From the NCBI GenBank assembly GCA_001566965.1, contig LSNW01000014.1, forward strand, positions 124,001-188,000: a DNA stretch of 64,000 nucleotides, written 5' to 3'. Under the pieces are notes generated by a model, which saw only the letters and a list, made by a program, of their open reading frames with translations, did no database searches and was not told the DNA's origin. The stretch comes from Methylothermaceae bacteria B42 (lineage in GTDB: Bacteria; Pseudomonadota; Gammaproteobacteria; Methylococcales; Methylothermaceae). Below are positions 36,846 through 44,679 of this stretch, in pieces (positions within the stretch are counted from its first letter, which is position 1; every line of letters begins with the position of its first letter). The translations under genes and the position numbers were made by a program.

Positions 36846-37478
36846 ATGGTAACTCAAAAGATAGGCTCTGATTCCAGCCAAGGGTTTTCCATGATTGAAA
36901 TGGCCATGGTGCTGGTGGTGTTCAGCTTAGTGATGGGGGGGTTGATGGGGCCGTTGTCCACGCAATACCAACAGCACTGGCGGAGTGAGACCATGCAAAG
37001 ACAGCAAGAAATTTTGCAGGCGCTTTATGGCTTTGCCATGTCCCAAACCACGCCCCGTTTACCGTGTCCGGACAGTGACGGAGACGGCTTGGAAAACCGG
37101 CCCTGTGGCGCCAGTGGCGTGGCGGTGGGGGAATTGCCCTGGGCCACCTTGGGGGTGGCCAAAGACGATGGCTGGGGGAAACCGTGGACTTATGGCGTCA
37201 GCCGTGCGTTGACGTCCGCCGTGACATTGGCTTCCGTGGGCGGGGTGGATATTCTCAACGTCGATGCTTCCTTGCCAACCGTTGCCAATATGGCTGCGAT
37301 AGTGGTATCCGGCGCTAAATTTGACTATGCCACAGAGAAAGAAAATCGGGATGGCGATAAGGATTTTGTCCAGGGCGATTATTCTGAGAAAACTGGCAAT
37401 GCGTTTGATGATTTGGTGGTATGGATTTCCCCCAATGTTTTAAAAGACCGGTTGGTAAAAGCGGGGAAATTGCCCTAA
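36846..37478 (+). CDS. Prepilin-type protein (minor pilin)
   Basis: The 210 residues include a class III signal sequence: the cleavage site lies between Gly13 and Phe14 (SSQGFSMIEMAMVLVV), with Glu18 at the conserved +5 position. A hydrophobic helix follows to about residue 37. The globular part contains LPCPDSDGDGLENRPC and LPWATLGVAKDDGWGKPW, a motif seen in pseudopilins encoded near MSHA or type II secretion genes. The Asp-rich segment could bind calcium. The gap to the preceding gene is 3 bp, so it belongs to the same operon. Processing requires a prepilin peptidase, which is not encoded in this window. Confidence 0.85.
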   Translation: MVTQKIGSDSSQGFSMIEMAMVLVVFSLVMGGLMGPLSTQYQQHWRSETMQRQQEILQALYGFAMSQTTPRLPCPDSDGDGLENRPCGASGVAVGELPWATLGVAKDDGWGKPWTYGVSRALTSAVTLASVGGVDILNVDASLPTVANMAAIVVSGAKFDYATEKENRDGDKDFVQGDYSEKTGNAFDDLVVWISPNVLKDRLVKAGKLP

Positions 37479-37573
37479 TTTCAATATTGGAGATAGCGGC
37501 TGTAAACCGGCTTTCCTCAAGACCAAATTGAGAGAATTAGTTTTTACGTTAACATTGTGTGAGGTGTTTGAAA
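37479..37573. other. Short intergenic gap before the second prepilin gene
   Basis: This 95-bp gap separates the two prepilin genes, the longest break inside the operon. It carries no terminator-like hairpin with a T-run that I can see. A separate promoter for the presumed major pilin is possible (AT-rich stretch 37529-37558) but I cannot define boxes. Confidence 0.4.
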
Positions 37574-38158
37574 ATGCAAAGACAACGGGGATTTACTTTA
37601 GTAGAGATTGCCATCGTTTTGGTGATTATCGGTTTATTGTTGGGGGGGGTTTTGAAAGGCCGGGAATTGATTCAAAATGCCAAGGTTTCAAATCTTGAGA
37701 AATCCATCAAAGAAATCCGCGCGGCAATGTATACGTATCAGGATCGTTTCAAAGCGTTGCCTGGCGATGATAAAAGGGCGGATAAGCATTTGTCGTCAGT
37801 GACTTCTACCGATAACGGGGATGGGAATGGGGCAATCGGTGGCAGCTGGGCTTCCACAACCAATACCGATGAGTCGAGAAAATTTTGGAAGCATTTGCGA
37901 GCCGCAGGGATTATTTCCGGCAGTGGCTATGAACAACCGACTCATACATTTGGCGGCATGATAGGCGTTTACACAAGCACGCCATATGGTTTGAATTATG
38001 GGCATGCTATTTGTTTGGCGGGGTTGCGCGGTGATGTGGCCTTATTATTAGATACCCGCTTGGATGATGGGTTGCCTAATACCGGGACTATGAGAGGGCA
38101 TGCAACACAAACAGCGTATCTCCCAACTTCCGCCTATAATGTTTGTACTTCCCTTTGA
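37574..38158 (+). CDS. Prepilin-type protein (candidate major pilin)
   Basis: The ATG at 37574 gives 194 residues. MQRQRGFTLVEIAIVLVIIG is a textbook type IV prepilin start: short basic leader, cleavage between Gly6 and Phe7, Glu11 at +5. The helix continues to KGRELIQNAKVSNLEKSIKEIRAAMYTYQDRF, followed by ALPGDD and a globular domain. The C-terminal part has one Cys in HAICLAG and one in NVCTSL, which could form the usual D-region disulfide. A slightly longer in-frame start at 37559 would lengthen the leader without reason. It is probably the structural subunit, because it has its own upstream gap and the best-kept pilin helix. Confidence 0.87.
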   Translation: MQRQRGFTLVEIAIVLVIIGLLLGGVLKGRELIQNAKVSNLEKSIKEIRAAMYTYQDRFKALPGDDKRADKHLSSVTSTDNGDGNGAIGGSWASTTNTDESRKFWKHLRAAGIISGSGYEQPTHTFGGMIGVYTSTPYGLNYGHAICLAGLRGDVALLLDTRLDDGLPNTGTMRGHATQTAYLPTSAYNVCTSL

Positions 38159-38178
38159 GACAGGCGCTTGCCGTGACC

Positions 38179-38862
38179 ATGAATGACCAACGCCGGGATT
38201 GCCGCTTCCCGCTCGCCGGATGGCGGATGGAGGTACGCAAAACCCGCTTGGGCCGGATGGCCAGTTTGCCCAGTTGCCAATTGGCGGATATTAGCAGCAA
38301 CGGCTTGTCGTTTACTTCTTCCGGTGATCCGTTTGCGCCCTTGGATAAGGTCACTTTTGCTTTGCACGTGAAGGATCAGGAAATCCGCGGCAAGGGCGTT
38401 ATCTGCTATAAACAATCCTACGGCGGCAGCCGTTGGCGTTATGGGTTGATGTTTCTGGAAGTCAGCCGCGATGTGGAATCGGTATTGCGGGATTTCCAAT
38501 TCGAACCCCAAGAGGTTCGGAATGTTGCCCGGAACATGGCCGACCACATCGTATTGAATGGTTGTTCGACGGCGTCCGAGCGGGAATTATTGCACAAGCA
38601 ATTGCTGTTGTATGAAGCGGTCACCGCCTTTTTGGAGCGCTGGACCTTATTGGAACAAAAACCGCTTCCCGTCAAAGTGACGCTTGACGGGGTTCAAGTG
38701 ACGGAGGGGGAGGACGCCTGGTTAATCCAAGCTTTGAATCGGCGTCCCGGGTATGCCGCCAGTAGCGGCGAGCATTTCGTCAATGTTTTTGAAGCATTGA
38801 TATTTCTTCGGGATAAGCTTTTGATGAATAAGGCTGAACCTTCATCGAAGGAAGTCGGTTAG
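38179..38862 (+). CDS. PilZ-domain protein
   Basis: From the ATG at 38179 the product has 227 residues. The N-terminal half (about 1-105) fits a PilZ fold, the cyclic di-GMP receptor: DQRRDCRFPLAGWRMEV supplies an RxxxR-like motif, CQLADISSNGLSF supplies the D/NxSxxG motif, and strands with VICYKQSYGGSRWRYGLMFLEV follow. The C-terminal half is helical and unassigned. The gene ends the MSHA-like operon 21 bp after the pilin gene and suggests, with the MshEN domain of the ATPase, that pilus activity follows cyclic di-GMP levels. The right MITE-like element begins 2 bp after its stop. Confidence 0.8.
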   Translation: MNDQRRDCRFPLAGWRMEVRKTRLGRMASLPSCQLADISSNGLSFTSSGDPFAPLDKVTFALHVKDQEIRGKGVICYKQSYGGSRWRYGLMFLEVSRDVESVLRDFQFEPQEVRNVARNMADHIVLNGCSTASERELLHKQLLLYEAVTAFLERWTLLEQKPLPVKVTLDGVQVTEGEDAWLIQALNRRPGYAASSGEHFVNVFEALIFLRDKLLMNKAEPSSKEVG

Positions 38863-38864
38863 TA

Positions 38865-39081
38865 ACTGATGTTACGCACTATCATTCCGCATTATCCTCC
38901 CCCTCCCTGACCCTCCCCAGCAAGCGGGGGAGGGGGCAAGGGCGGATTATCTTACCCTACCGTGCCGGCGAGGAAGGGGATGTGGGTTGTTCTCCGCCCA
39001 ACGACAGAAGCGGCTGAAAACCAAGCGCTGATCCCCTCTCCCTGTGGCAGAGGGCATTCCGGGCAAGTGCGTAACATCAGT
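38865..39081 (+). mobile_element. MITE-like element, right copy (217 bp), inverted relative to the left copy
   Basis: The terminal inverted repeats are ACTGATGTTACGCACT (38865-38880) and its complement (39066-39081). They extend outward by TA on both sides, which may be a TA target duplication. The reverse complement of this segment aligns with the left copy through most of its length, including GGGCGGAGAACAACCC and the two G/C hairpins. No coding sequence is present. It starts 2 bp after the PilZ gene and ends 46 bp before the Phd-type antitoxin gene. Confidence 0.88.
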
Positions 39082-39091
39082 TAGAAATTTC

Positions 39092-39120
39092 TTGCCAAGC
39101 CAGAAGTGGTAGTTTAGTAT
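39092..39120 (+). promoter_or_regulatory. Candidate promoter of the Phd/ParE pair
   Basis: TTGCCA (39092-39097), a 17-bp spacer and TAGTAT (39115-39120) would place the transcription start about 7 bp later, at the ATG at 39128, so the mRNA would be nearly leaderless. No Shine-Dalgarno is visible before that ATG. The boxes match consensus only partly. Confidence 0.4.
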
Positions 39121-39127
39121 CACTTGC

Positions 39128-39385
39128 ATGAAAATTGAATTGGTAACCACATTGAAGCGCCAGGCTACGCGGATTCTGGCGGAATTGCGCGAATCCAAGG
39201 AACCGGTGCTGATTACCGAACATGGCCGTCCCTCCGCCTATCTGGTGGATGTGGAAGATTTTGAACTCATGCAGCGCCGGATGCGGATTTTGGAGGGCAT
39301 TGCACGGGGCGAACAGGCCATTCAAGAAAACCGTGTCATGACTCATGAGGAAGCTCAGCGGGCCATGCGCCGATGGCTCGAGTGA
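39128..39385 (+). CDS. Phd/YefM-family antitoxin
   Basis: The 85-residue protein has the typical N-terminal DNA-binding half: TTLKRQATRILAELRESKEPVLITEHGRPSAYLVDVEDFE. A helical, charged C-terminal tail for toxin neutralisation follows (LEGIARGEQAIQENRVMTHEEAQRAM). It overlaps the toxin gene by 13 bp. The gene starts only 46 bp after the right MITE-like element, so insertion of the element may have shaped its promoter. Confidence 0.88.
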   Translation: MKIELVTTLKRQATRILAELRESKEPVLITEHGRPSAYLVDVEDFELMQRRMRILEGIARGEQAIQENRVMTHEEAQRAMRRWLE

Positions 39386-39678
39386 TCTGGACGGCACCTG
39401 CGCTATCCGACCTGGAAGAAATCGCCCGATACATTGCAATGGATAAACCCAATGCCGCCCGGCGGCTGGTTCATAAGATTTTTGATGGCGTTGGGTGTTT
39501 GGAATCGTTTCCTGAATCTGGCCGTCATCCACCGGAGCTTGAAAGTTCGCGGTACCGGGAACTCATTATCGGTCCCTGCCGGGTGTTTTACCGGCTAGAT
39601 GGGGAGCAAGTTTATATACTCCACATTATGCGGGGTGAACGCCAACTCCGGAAGTTCTTGCTTACCGAGCGGGATTAA
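39373..39678 (+). CDS. RelE/ParE-family toxin
   Basis: The 101 residues fit the RelE/ParE fold: VIWTAPALSDLEEIARYIAMD at the start, then a helical hairpin (NAARRLVHKIFDGVGCLESFPESGRHPPEL), and strands YRELIIGPCRVFYRLDGEQVYILHIMRGERQL. It fits ParE (gyrase-targeting) better than RelE because of the YIAxDKPxAA and PESGRxxPEL pattern, but the target is not certain. Paired with an overlapping Phd-type antitoxin. Confidence 0.87.
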   Translation: MARVIWTAPALSDLEEIARYIAMDKPNAARRLVHKIFDGVGCLESFPESGRHPPELESSRYRELIIGPCRVFYRLDGEQVYILHIMRGERQLRKFLLTERD

Positions 39679-39753
39679 CGCCCGCGTACGCTCCGAATTC
39701 CATAACAGTAGCGGTGGGCGGGTTTATCTTGGCTACAGAGTACAGCTGAAATT

Positions 39754-40665
39754 CTAGCCAAACCTGCCGGTAATATAATCCTCAGTCAAAGGGTGGCGGG
39801 GGTTGGTGAATATCTGTGAGGTTTTGCCTACTTCAATCAATTTCCCCAGATGAAAATAAGCCGTGCGGTGAGAGACCCGGGCGGCTTGTTGCATGGAGTG
39901 GGTAACGATGACAATGCTGTAGCGCCGGCTTAGTTCGTCGATCAGTTGTTCGATGGTGGCGGTGGCGATGGGATCGAGGGCCGAGCAGGGTTCGTCCATG
40001 AGCAGGACTTCCGGGTTGACGGCGATGGCGCGGGCAATGCACAAACGTTGCTGCTGGCCGCCGGAAAGTCCGATGCCCGGTTGATCGAGGCGGTCTTTCA
40101 CTTCGTTCCAAAGGCCGGCCCGCTTCAAAGCCTTTTCCACGATCTCTTCCAGTTCCGACTTGCTGGCTGTCAAGCCGTGAATCCGGGGACCGTAGGCAAC
40201 GTTGTCGAAGATGGATTTGGGAAAAGGATTGGGCTTTTGGAACACCATGCCAACCCGGGCCCGGAGGACAACGGGATCAATATCATCGTGATAGATATCC
40301 ACCCCATCCAGCTTGATTTCCCCCGCCACGCGGCAGATTTCGATGGTATCGTTCATGCGGTTGAGACAGCGCAGATAGGTGGACTTGCCACATCCGGAAG
40401 GGCCGATCAGGGCGATGACTTCCTTTTTGGCAATGTCGAGGTTGACGTCGAAAATCGCCTGCTTTTCTCCATAGAAAACATTGACGTGGCGGGTTGTAAT
40501 CCGAGGATCAGGCACCGTGTAATCCCCCACGGTATGTTCGCTGGCATCTTTCTCAAATAGCTTGGTGGTATCGACAGCTCTGCGCTGCTTGACCTGGACT
40601 CCGGGGGATGCCGGTTTTGAGCTTGGTTCCACGGAGGAGCTTTCAGCTTTCACGGTATTCTGCAC
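39754..40665 (-). CDS. pstB: Phosphate ABC transporter ATP-binding protein PstB
   Basis: PstB hydrolyses ATP to drive high-affinity phosphate import. I choose the GTG at 40665 (303 residues), which has GGAGAGG 8 bp upstream; the longer in-frame ORF to 40827 runs through the 105-bp repeat element and cannot be the real N-terminus. An unusual tail of about 65 residues precedes the ABC domain. Walker [11 protein letters not shown]-loop [12 protein letters not shown], signature [14 protein letters not shown] and Walker [14 protein letters not shown] are all present, with the PstB-typical DDIDPVVLR block. It ends the pstSCAB group; no phoU follows in this window. Confidence 0.95.
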   Translation of the reverse strand: MQNTVKAESSSVEPSSKPASPGVQVKQRRAVDTTKLFEKDASEHTVGDYTVPDPRITTRHVNVFYGEKQAIFDVNLDIAKKEVIALIGPSGCGKSTYLRCLNRMNDTIEICRVAGEIKLDGVDIYHDDIDPVVLRARVGMVFQKPNPFPKSIFDNVAYGPRIHGLTASKSELEEIVEKALKRAGLWNEVKDRLDQPGIGLSGGQQQRLCIARAIAVNPEVLLMDEPCSALDPIATATIEQLIDELSRRYSIVIVTHSMQQAARVSHRTAYFHLGKLIEVGKTSQIFTNPRHPLTEDYITGRFG

Positions 40666-40710
40666 GGCAATGACCTCTCCAATAAATTTACCTTTAAGTT
40701 TACGGGGACC

Positions 40711-40815
40711 AAGTGTTCCGGCCTTCCTTCTGCGGATGTTGGTGGCCTGGATGACCGCCATCAAGCCCTCAGGGATGAGTTCACGGCGTTCCGTAGAAGG
40801 AAGGCCGGAACACTT
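40711..40815 (+). repeat. 105-bp palindromic repeat element, copy 2
   Basis: The arms of 25 bp (40711-40735 and 40791-40815, left arm AAGTGTTCCGGCC...) pair with one mismatch. The inner sequence GGATGTTGGTGGCCTGG and GGGATGAGTTCACGGCGTT match copy 1 at 22067-22171 at equivalent positions and orientation, and both copies are exactly 105 bp. It lies between pstA and pstB, where it could act as an mRNA hairpin that changes the ratio of the two products. Confidence 0.9.
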
Positions 40816-40853
40816 CAGAATATCCAACCACCAAATTGTTGATCATGAAAAAA

Positions 40854-42143
40854 TCACCAGCGGCGTTCAAAGCGTTTGCGCAGGATAATCGCCAGCGCAT
40901 TCATTATCAACATAAATACTAAAAGGACAATGATAGCAGCGGCGGATTTTTCCACAAAACCGCGCTCGGCGCTGTCAGCCCACAGGTAAATTTGTACTGG
41001 AAGCACGGTAGCGGGGTCCAGGAAATCTTTGGGGATGTCCACCACAAAGGCCACCATACCGATCATCAATAACGGTGCGGTTTCTCCCAGGGCTTGGGCC
41101 AGGCCGATGATAGTGCCGGTGAGCATGCCTGGCATGGACAGGGGTAGCACGTGATCGGTAATCATTTGCATTTTGGAAGCGCCGATACCGAGTGCTGCTT
41201 GCCGGATCCACGGGGGAACGGCCTTGAGGGCAGAGCGGCTGGCGATAATGATAATGGGCATGGTTCTCAGGGCCAGCACCAAGCCGCCTACCAAAGGGGT
41301 GGAGCGGGGCAAGCCAAAGAAACCGAGAAATACCGCCAATCCCAACAGGCCGAAGACAATGGAGGGGATCGCCGCTAGGTTGTTGATATTGACTTCAATC
41401 AAGTCCACCCAGAAGTTCTTTTTGGGAGCGAATTCTTCCAGATAAATGGCTGCCGCGACTCCCAAGGGAAAAGAAAGCAACAGGGTAATGATGATGGTGT
41501 AAATAGAACCCATCAAGGCGCCTAGAATACCCGCCAATTCCGGTTCCCGGGAGTCTCCGGAAAGGAAAAACAGGGAATTGAAGCGTTTTTCCAGGCGGTT
41601 TTCTTCAATTAGCCGCTGAATCCAGGCCAACTGGAAGTCCTTCAAGCGCCGCTGGCTTTCCGGTTCATTGGGATCGATGTAGCCCTTCATAAACATATCG
41701 ACGTCACTGTGGGCCGGTAGCCAAACAGTTTGCGTGGTGCCAATCAGATCGGGATTTTTCATGACCATTTGGCGCAGCACGTCAGGGGCGCCGACACTGA
41801 CGAGCCGGTAGAGAGCGCGTTTCTGGCGTCGGTTTTTAACCCCGGGAAAGAGCTCTTTTAAAGCACGTTTGACCAACAAACCATAATCCGCCTGGCGCAG
41901 GGTATCGGGATCACGGATACCTTCGGGAGAAATGACTTCCGGGTCGAAATATATATCCAGAGCGATGAAGCTCTGCCAAAAGGCCTTGTACCCGAGGGAA
42001 ACAATACTGGCCATCAAGATGACAACCAGGATCATGCCGGCAACAACTGCTGATATGCCATAGAGCTTGAGCCGTTTTTCCCGGGCGCGGCGTTTTTTGA
42101 CCGTGCCGGCAATCAGTTTGGCGGTGGTGACTTCGTTATTCAT
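40854..42143 (-). CDS. pstA: Phosphate ABC transporter permease PstA (long form)
   Basis: PstA is an inner-membrane permease that pairs with PstC. The ATG at 42143 gives 429 residues; a GTG at 42152 would add three. Helix 1 (about 28-52) is followed by a periplasmic insert of about 150 residues (to near 205) that matches the DUF3333-type extension known in proteobacterial PstA proteins. Five further helices follow, with the EAA-type cytoplasmic motif in LRTMPIIIIASRSALKAVPPWIRQAALGIGASKMQ. The gene overlaps pstC by 8 bp. The 105-bp repeat separates it from pstB. Confidence 0.94.
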   Translation of the reverse strand: MNNEVTTAKLIAGTVKKRRAREKRLKLYGISAVVAGMILVVILMASIVSLGYKAFWQSFIALDIYFDPEVISPEGIRDPDTLRQADYGLLVKRALKELFPGVKNRRQKRALYRLVSVGAPDVLRQMVMKNPDLIGTTQTVWLPAHSDVDMFMKGYIDPNEPESQRRLKDFQLAWIQRLIEENRLEKRFNSLFFLSGDSREPELAGILGALMGSIYTIIITLLLSFPLGVAAAIYLEEFAPKKNFWVDLIEVNINNLAAIPSIVFGLLGLAVFLGFFGLPRSTPLVGGLVLALRTMPIIIIASRSALKAVPPWIRQAALGIGASKMQMITDHVLPLSMPGMLTGTIIGLAQALGETAPLLMIGMVAFVVDIPKDFLDPATVLPVQIYLWADSAERGFVEKSAAAIIVLLVFMLIMNALAIILRKRFERRW

Positions 42144-43518
42144 ATTGTTCACGGTATTTGCGGACGATATGCAGGGCCAGGACGTTGAGCGCCAGGGTGA
42201 TTAGGAACAGCACCAAACCCAGGGCGAAGGCCGCCAGGGTTTTGGGGGAGTCAAATTCCTGGTCGCCCACGAGCAATCCCACGATTTGGGCGGTGATGGT
42301 GGTGACCGACTCCAGAGGGTTCAAGGTCAGGTTGGCGGTCAGGCCGGCGGCCATGACCACAATCATGGTTTCACCAATGGCTCGGGAAACCGCCAGCAGC
42401 AATCCGCCGACAATGCCGGGCAGGGCGGCGGGGATGATGATTTGGGTGATGGTTTCCGCCTGGGTGGCGCCCAGGCCATAGGAGCCGTCGCGCAGGGATT
42501 GGGGCACCGCGTTGATAACGTCGTCGGAAAGGGAAGAAACGAAGGGAATAATCATAATCCCCATCACCAGTCCCGCGCCCAAGGCGCTTTCCGAAGAAAT
42601 GGGCACGCCAATGTTGGCACCCAGCTCACGCAAGAAAGGGGCGACGACCAAAGCGGCAAAGAAGCCATAAACGACGGTGGGGATGCCGGCCAGGACTTCC
42701 AGCATGGGTTTGGCCAGGGTGCGGACTTTTCTGGAAGCAAATTCAGAGAGATATATAGCCGCCAACAACCCGATGGGCGCGGCAACGATCATGGCGATAG
42801 CCGCAATCAATAGGGTGCCGGTGAGCAGGGGAATAAACCCAAACGCACCGGATGAACCTACCTGATCTGGCCGGATGGCCATTTGCGGACTCCAGTGGAG
42901 GCCAAACAGAAATTCGGTGACCGGCACGAGTTTAAAGAACCGCAAGGCTTCAAACAATACGGAAAGCACAATCCCGATAGTGGTAAGGATGGCGATGGTG
43001 GAGCTGGTGATCAAGAAAATCTCCAGTAATTTTTCCACCCGGTTACGGGCCCGAAGCTTGGGGGAGATATGGTGCCGGGCCCAGCTAAGTCCTGCAATAG
43101 CGCAGGCCAAGGCAAGGACGAAAAGGCAGCGGTGGCTTAAACTTTTCAGATACCGGTAATGTTGCGCGGCGGCTTGGGCAAGGGGGTCTTCGGTGGAGGA
43201 AAAGGCTTCGTTATAAACCAGGTTGCGCACCTGGTTCATGAACAGGCCCAACTGCTCTTTGGGGAGCGATTGTATTTCTGGAGGCAGATTGGCGATTACC
43301 AGTTGAGAGATCAGCGTGTCATCAAAGATTTGCCAGATAATTAGCAACACGAGGGCGGGCAGAGCGCACCATAGGGCCGTGTAATAACCGTAATAACGGG
43401 GCAGGGAATGCAGATTGCGTACATGTCCACCGCTGACTGCCCTGGCTTTGGCAACACCCAGATAATAGGCAAAAAAACTAAGCGCGGCGAGCAATAAGAT
43501 TAAAGTGCTGGTTTGCAT
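42136..43518 (-). CDS. pstC: Phosphate ABC transporter permease PstC (long form)
   Basis: The 460 residues are longer than the E. coli protein (319) because of an N-terminal extension: helix 1 (about 3-20), helix 2 (about 45-65) and a hydrophilic stretch with ANLPPEIQSLPKEQLGLFMNQ. The permease core has GFIPLLTGTLLIAAIAMIVAAPIGLLAAIYLSEFA and the EAA-type loop in NAVPQSLRDGSYGLGATQAETI. It forms the phosphate channel with PstA. It is separated from pstS by about 120 bp that hold a hairpin, which could allow more PstS than permease to be made. Confidence 0.94.
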   Translation of the reverse strand: MQTSTLILLLAALSFFAYYLGVAKARAVSGGHVRNLHSLPRYYGYYTALWCALPALVLLIIWQIFDDTLISQLVIANLPPEIQSLPKEQLGLFMNQVRNLVYNEAFSSTEDPLAQAAAQHYRYLKSLSHRCLFVLALACAIAGLSWARHHISPKLRARNRVEKLLEIFLITSSTIAILTTIGIVLSVLFEALRFFKLVPVTEFLFGLHWSPQMAIRPDQVGSSGAFGFIPLLTGTLLIAAIAMIVAAPIGLLAAIYLSEFASRKVRTLAKPMLEVLAGIPTVVYGFFAALVVAPFLRELGANIGVPISSESALGAGLVMGIMIIPFVSSLSDDVINAVPQSLRDGSYGLGATQAETITQIIIPAALPGIVGGLLLAVSRAIGETMIVVMAAGLTANLTLNPLESVTTITAQIVGLLVGDQEFDSPKTLAAFALGLVLFLITLALNVLALHIVRKYREQYE

Positions 43519-43580
43519 ATTCCGTCCGTCAATAACCTACAACCTGCTTTGTTTGTACAAGCAGTTTAGAAACGTATTTA

Positions 43581-43609
43581 GCGGGCGAGTGTTCATGGCA
43601 CTGGCCCGC
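43581..43609. promoter_or_regulatory. Hairpin between pstS and pstC
   Basis: GCGGGCGAGTG and CACTGGCCCGC (43581-43591, 43599-43609) pair with one mismatch around a 7-nt loop. No T-run follows in the direction of pst transcription, so it is a candidate processing or stabilising hairpin that raises PstS over PstC, rather than a full terminator. Confidence 0.5.
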
Positions 43610-43638
43610 CATTTTACACGGTTTTTGTCTCGCGGGAT

Positions 43639-44679
43639 TTACAGGGACTTTAACGGGATTAGTTTCAAGGCGATCTTACGATAGTGCATGCGCTCTTCTT
43701 CCGGCATGGGAATCAGGCCCTTGTCGGTCAGGTAGCCTTCTTCTCCCCAGGCTTTCTCGCTGGTATATTCCTGCAAGAATTCCTTGATGCCCGGGATAAC
43801 CCCCACATGGGCTTTTTTGACATAGATGAAAAGCGGGCGGGAAACGGGATAAGTTCCATCAGCGATATTTTCAAAAGTCGGCTCCACGCCGTTGACAGTC
43901 GCGCCAGCCACCAGATCGATGTTTTGGTCCAGAAAACTGAAGCCGAAGATTCCCAGGGTAGTGGGGTCGGCTTCCAGCTTGCGGACAATCAACGTATCGT
44001 TTTCCCCCGCTTCGATGTACGCGCCATCTTCGCGGATGGTATGGCAGATTTCCTTGAACTTATGCTTGTCTTCTTTTTTGATGGCCTTGATCCAGTCAAA
44101 GGTTTTACAGCCTCCTTCCATTGCCAGCTCGACAAAAGCATCGCGGGTGCCCGAAGTGGGTGGCGGACCATATACCCGAATCACTTGGTTGGGCAGCTTA
44201 GGATCTATTTGATTCCATTTTTGATAAGGGTTGGGAATCAGTTTGTTGCCACCTTTGGGGTCAGGCACTTTTTTTGCCAGTGCCAACCAGACTTGCTCTA
44301 GCGTCAGATTCCAAGGTTTGGCTTTGCGTGAGTAAGCGATGACAATGCCATCGTAGCCAATTTTAATCTCAACAATGTCTTTCACTCCATTTTTTTGGCA
44401 ACGTTCGAATTCCGATGGCTTGATCCGGCGGGAAGCGTCCTCGATATCGGGATGTTTGACCCCAACCCCTTCGCAAAAAAGCTTCATCCCACCACCAGTA
44501 CCGGTGGATTCTACCTTGGGAGTAGGGAACTTGGTGGCTTTGCCAAAGTGTTCGGCCACAGTGGTGGTGAAAGGATAAACCGTCGAAGAGCCGACCGCGT
44601 AGATGTAATCTCTTCCGGCAGCCTGGAGGTTGAAGGCCAGCGCAGCCAGCAGAATTAAGGAGAATCCTGACCATTTCAT
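43639..44679 (-). CDS. pstS: Periplasmic phosphate-binding protein PstS
   Basis: The 346-residue protein has a signal peptide (1-21, ending LQAAG). YIYAVGSSTVYPFTTTVAEHF places the conserved phosphate-binding Ser/Thr loop at the start of the mature protein. VESTGTGGGMKLFCEGVG and EDASRRIKPSE supply the second loop, and VYGPPPTSGTRDAFVE the third. Two Cys pairs (in FCEGVG/RCQKN and GGCKTF/ICHTIR) may form disulfides. It delivers phosphate to PstCA. The divergent GH114-type gene begins 327 bp away, and a candidate Pho box lies between the two. Confidence 0.95.
   Translation of the reverse strand: MKWSGFSLILLAALAFNLQAAGRDYIYAVGSSTVYPFTTTVAEHFGKATKFPTPKVESTGTGGGMKLFCEGVGVKHPDIEDASRRIKPSEFERCQKNGVKDIVEIKIGYDGIVIAYSRKAKPWNLTLEQVWLALAKKVPDPKGGNKLIPNPYQKWNQIDPKLPNQVIRVYGPPPTSGTRDAFVELAMEGGCKTFDWIKAIKKEDKHKFKEICHTIREDGAYIEAGENDTLIVRKLEADPTTLGIFGFSFLDQNIDLVAGATVNGVEPTFENIADGTYPVSRPLFIYVKKAHVGVIPGIKEFLQEYTSEKAWGEEGYLTDKGLIPMPEEERMHYRKIALKLIPLKSL

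Noticed and set aside
38947-39198. Short open frame inside the right MITE-like element
   Set aside because: It is composed of element sequence and antisense antitoxin sequence, with no homologous frame kept in the left copy.
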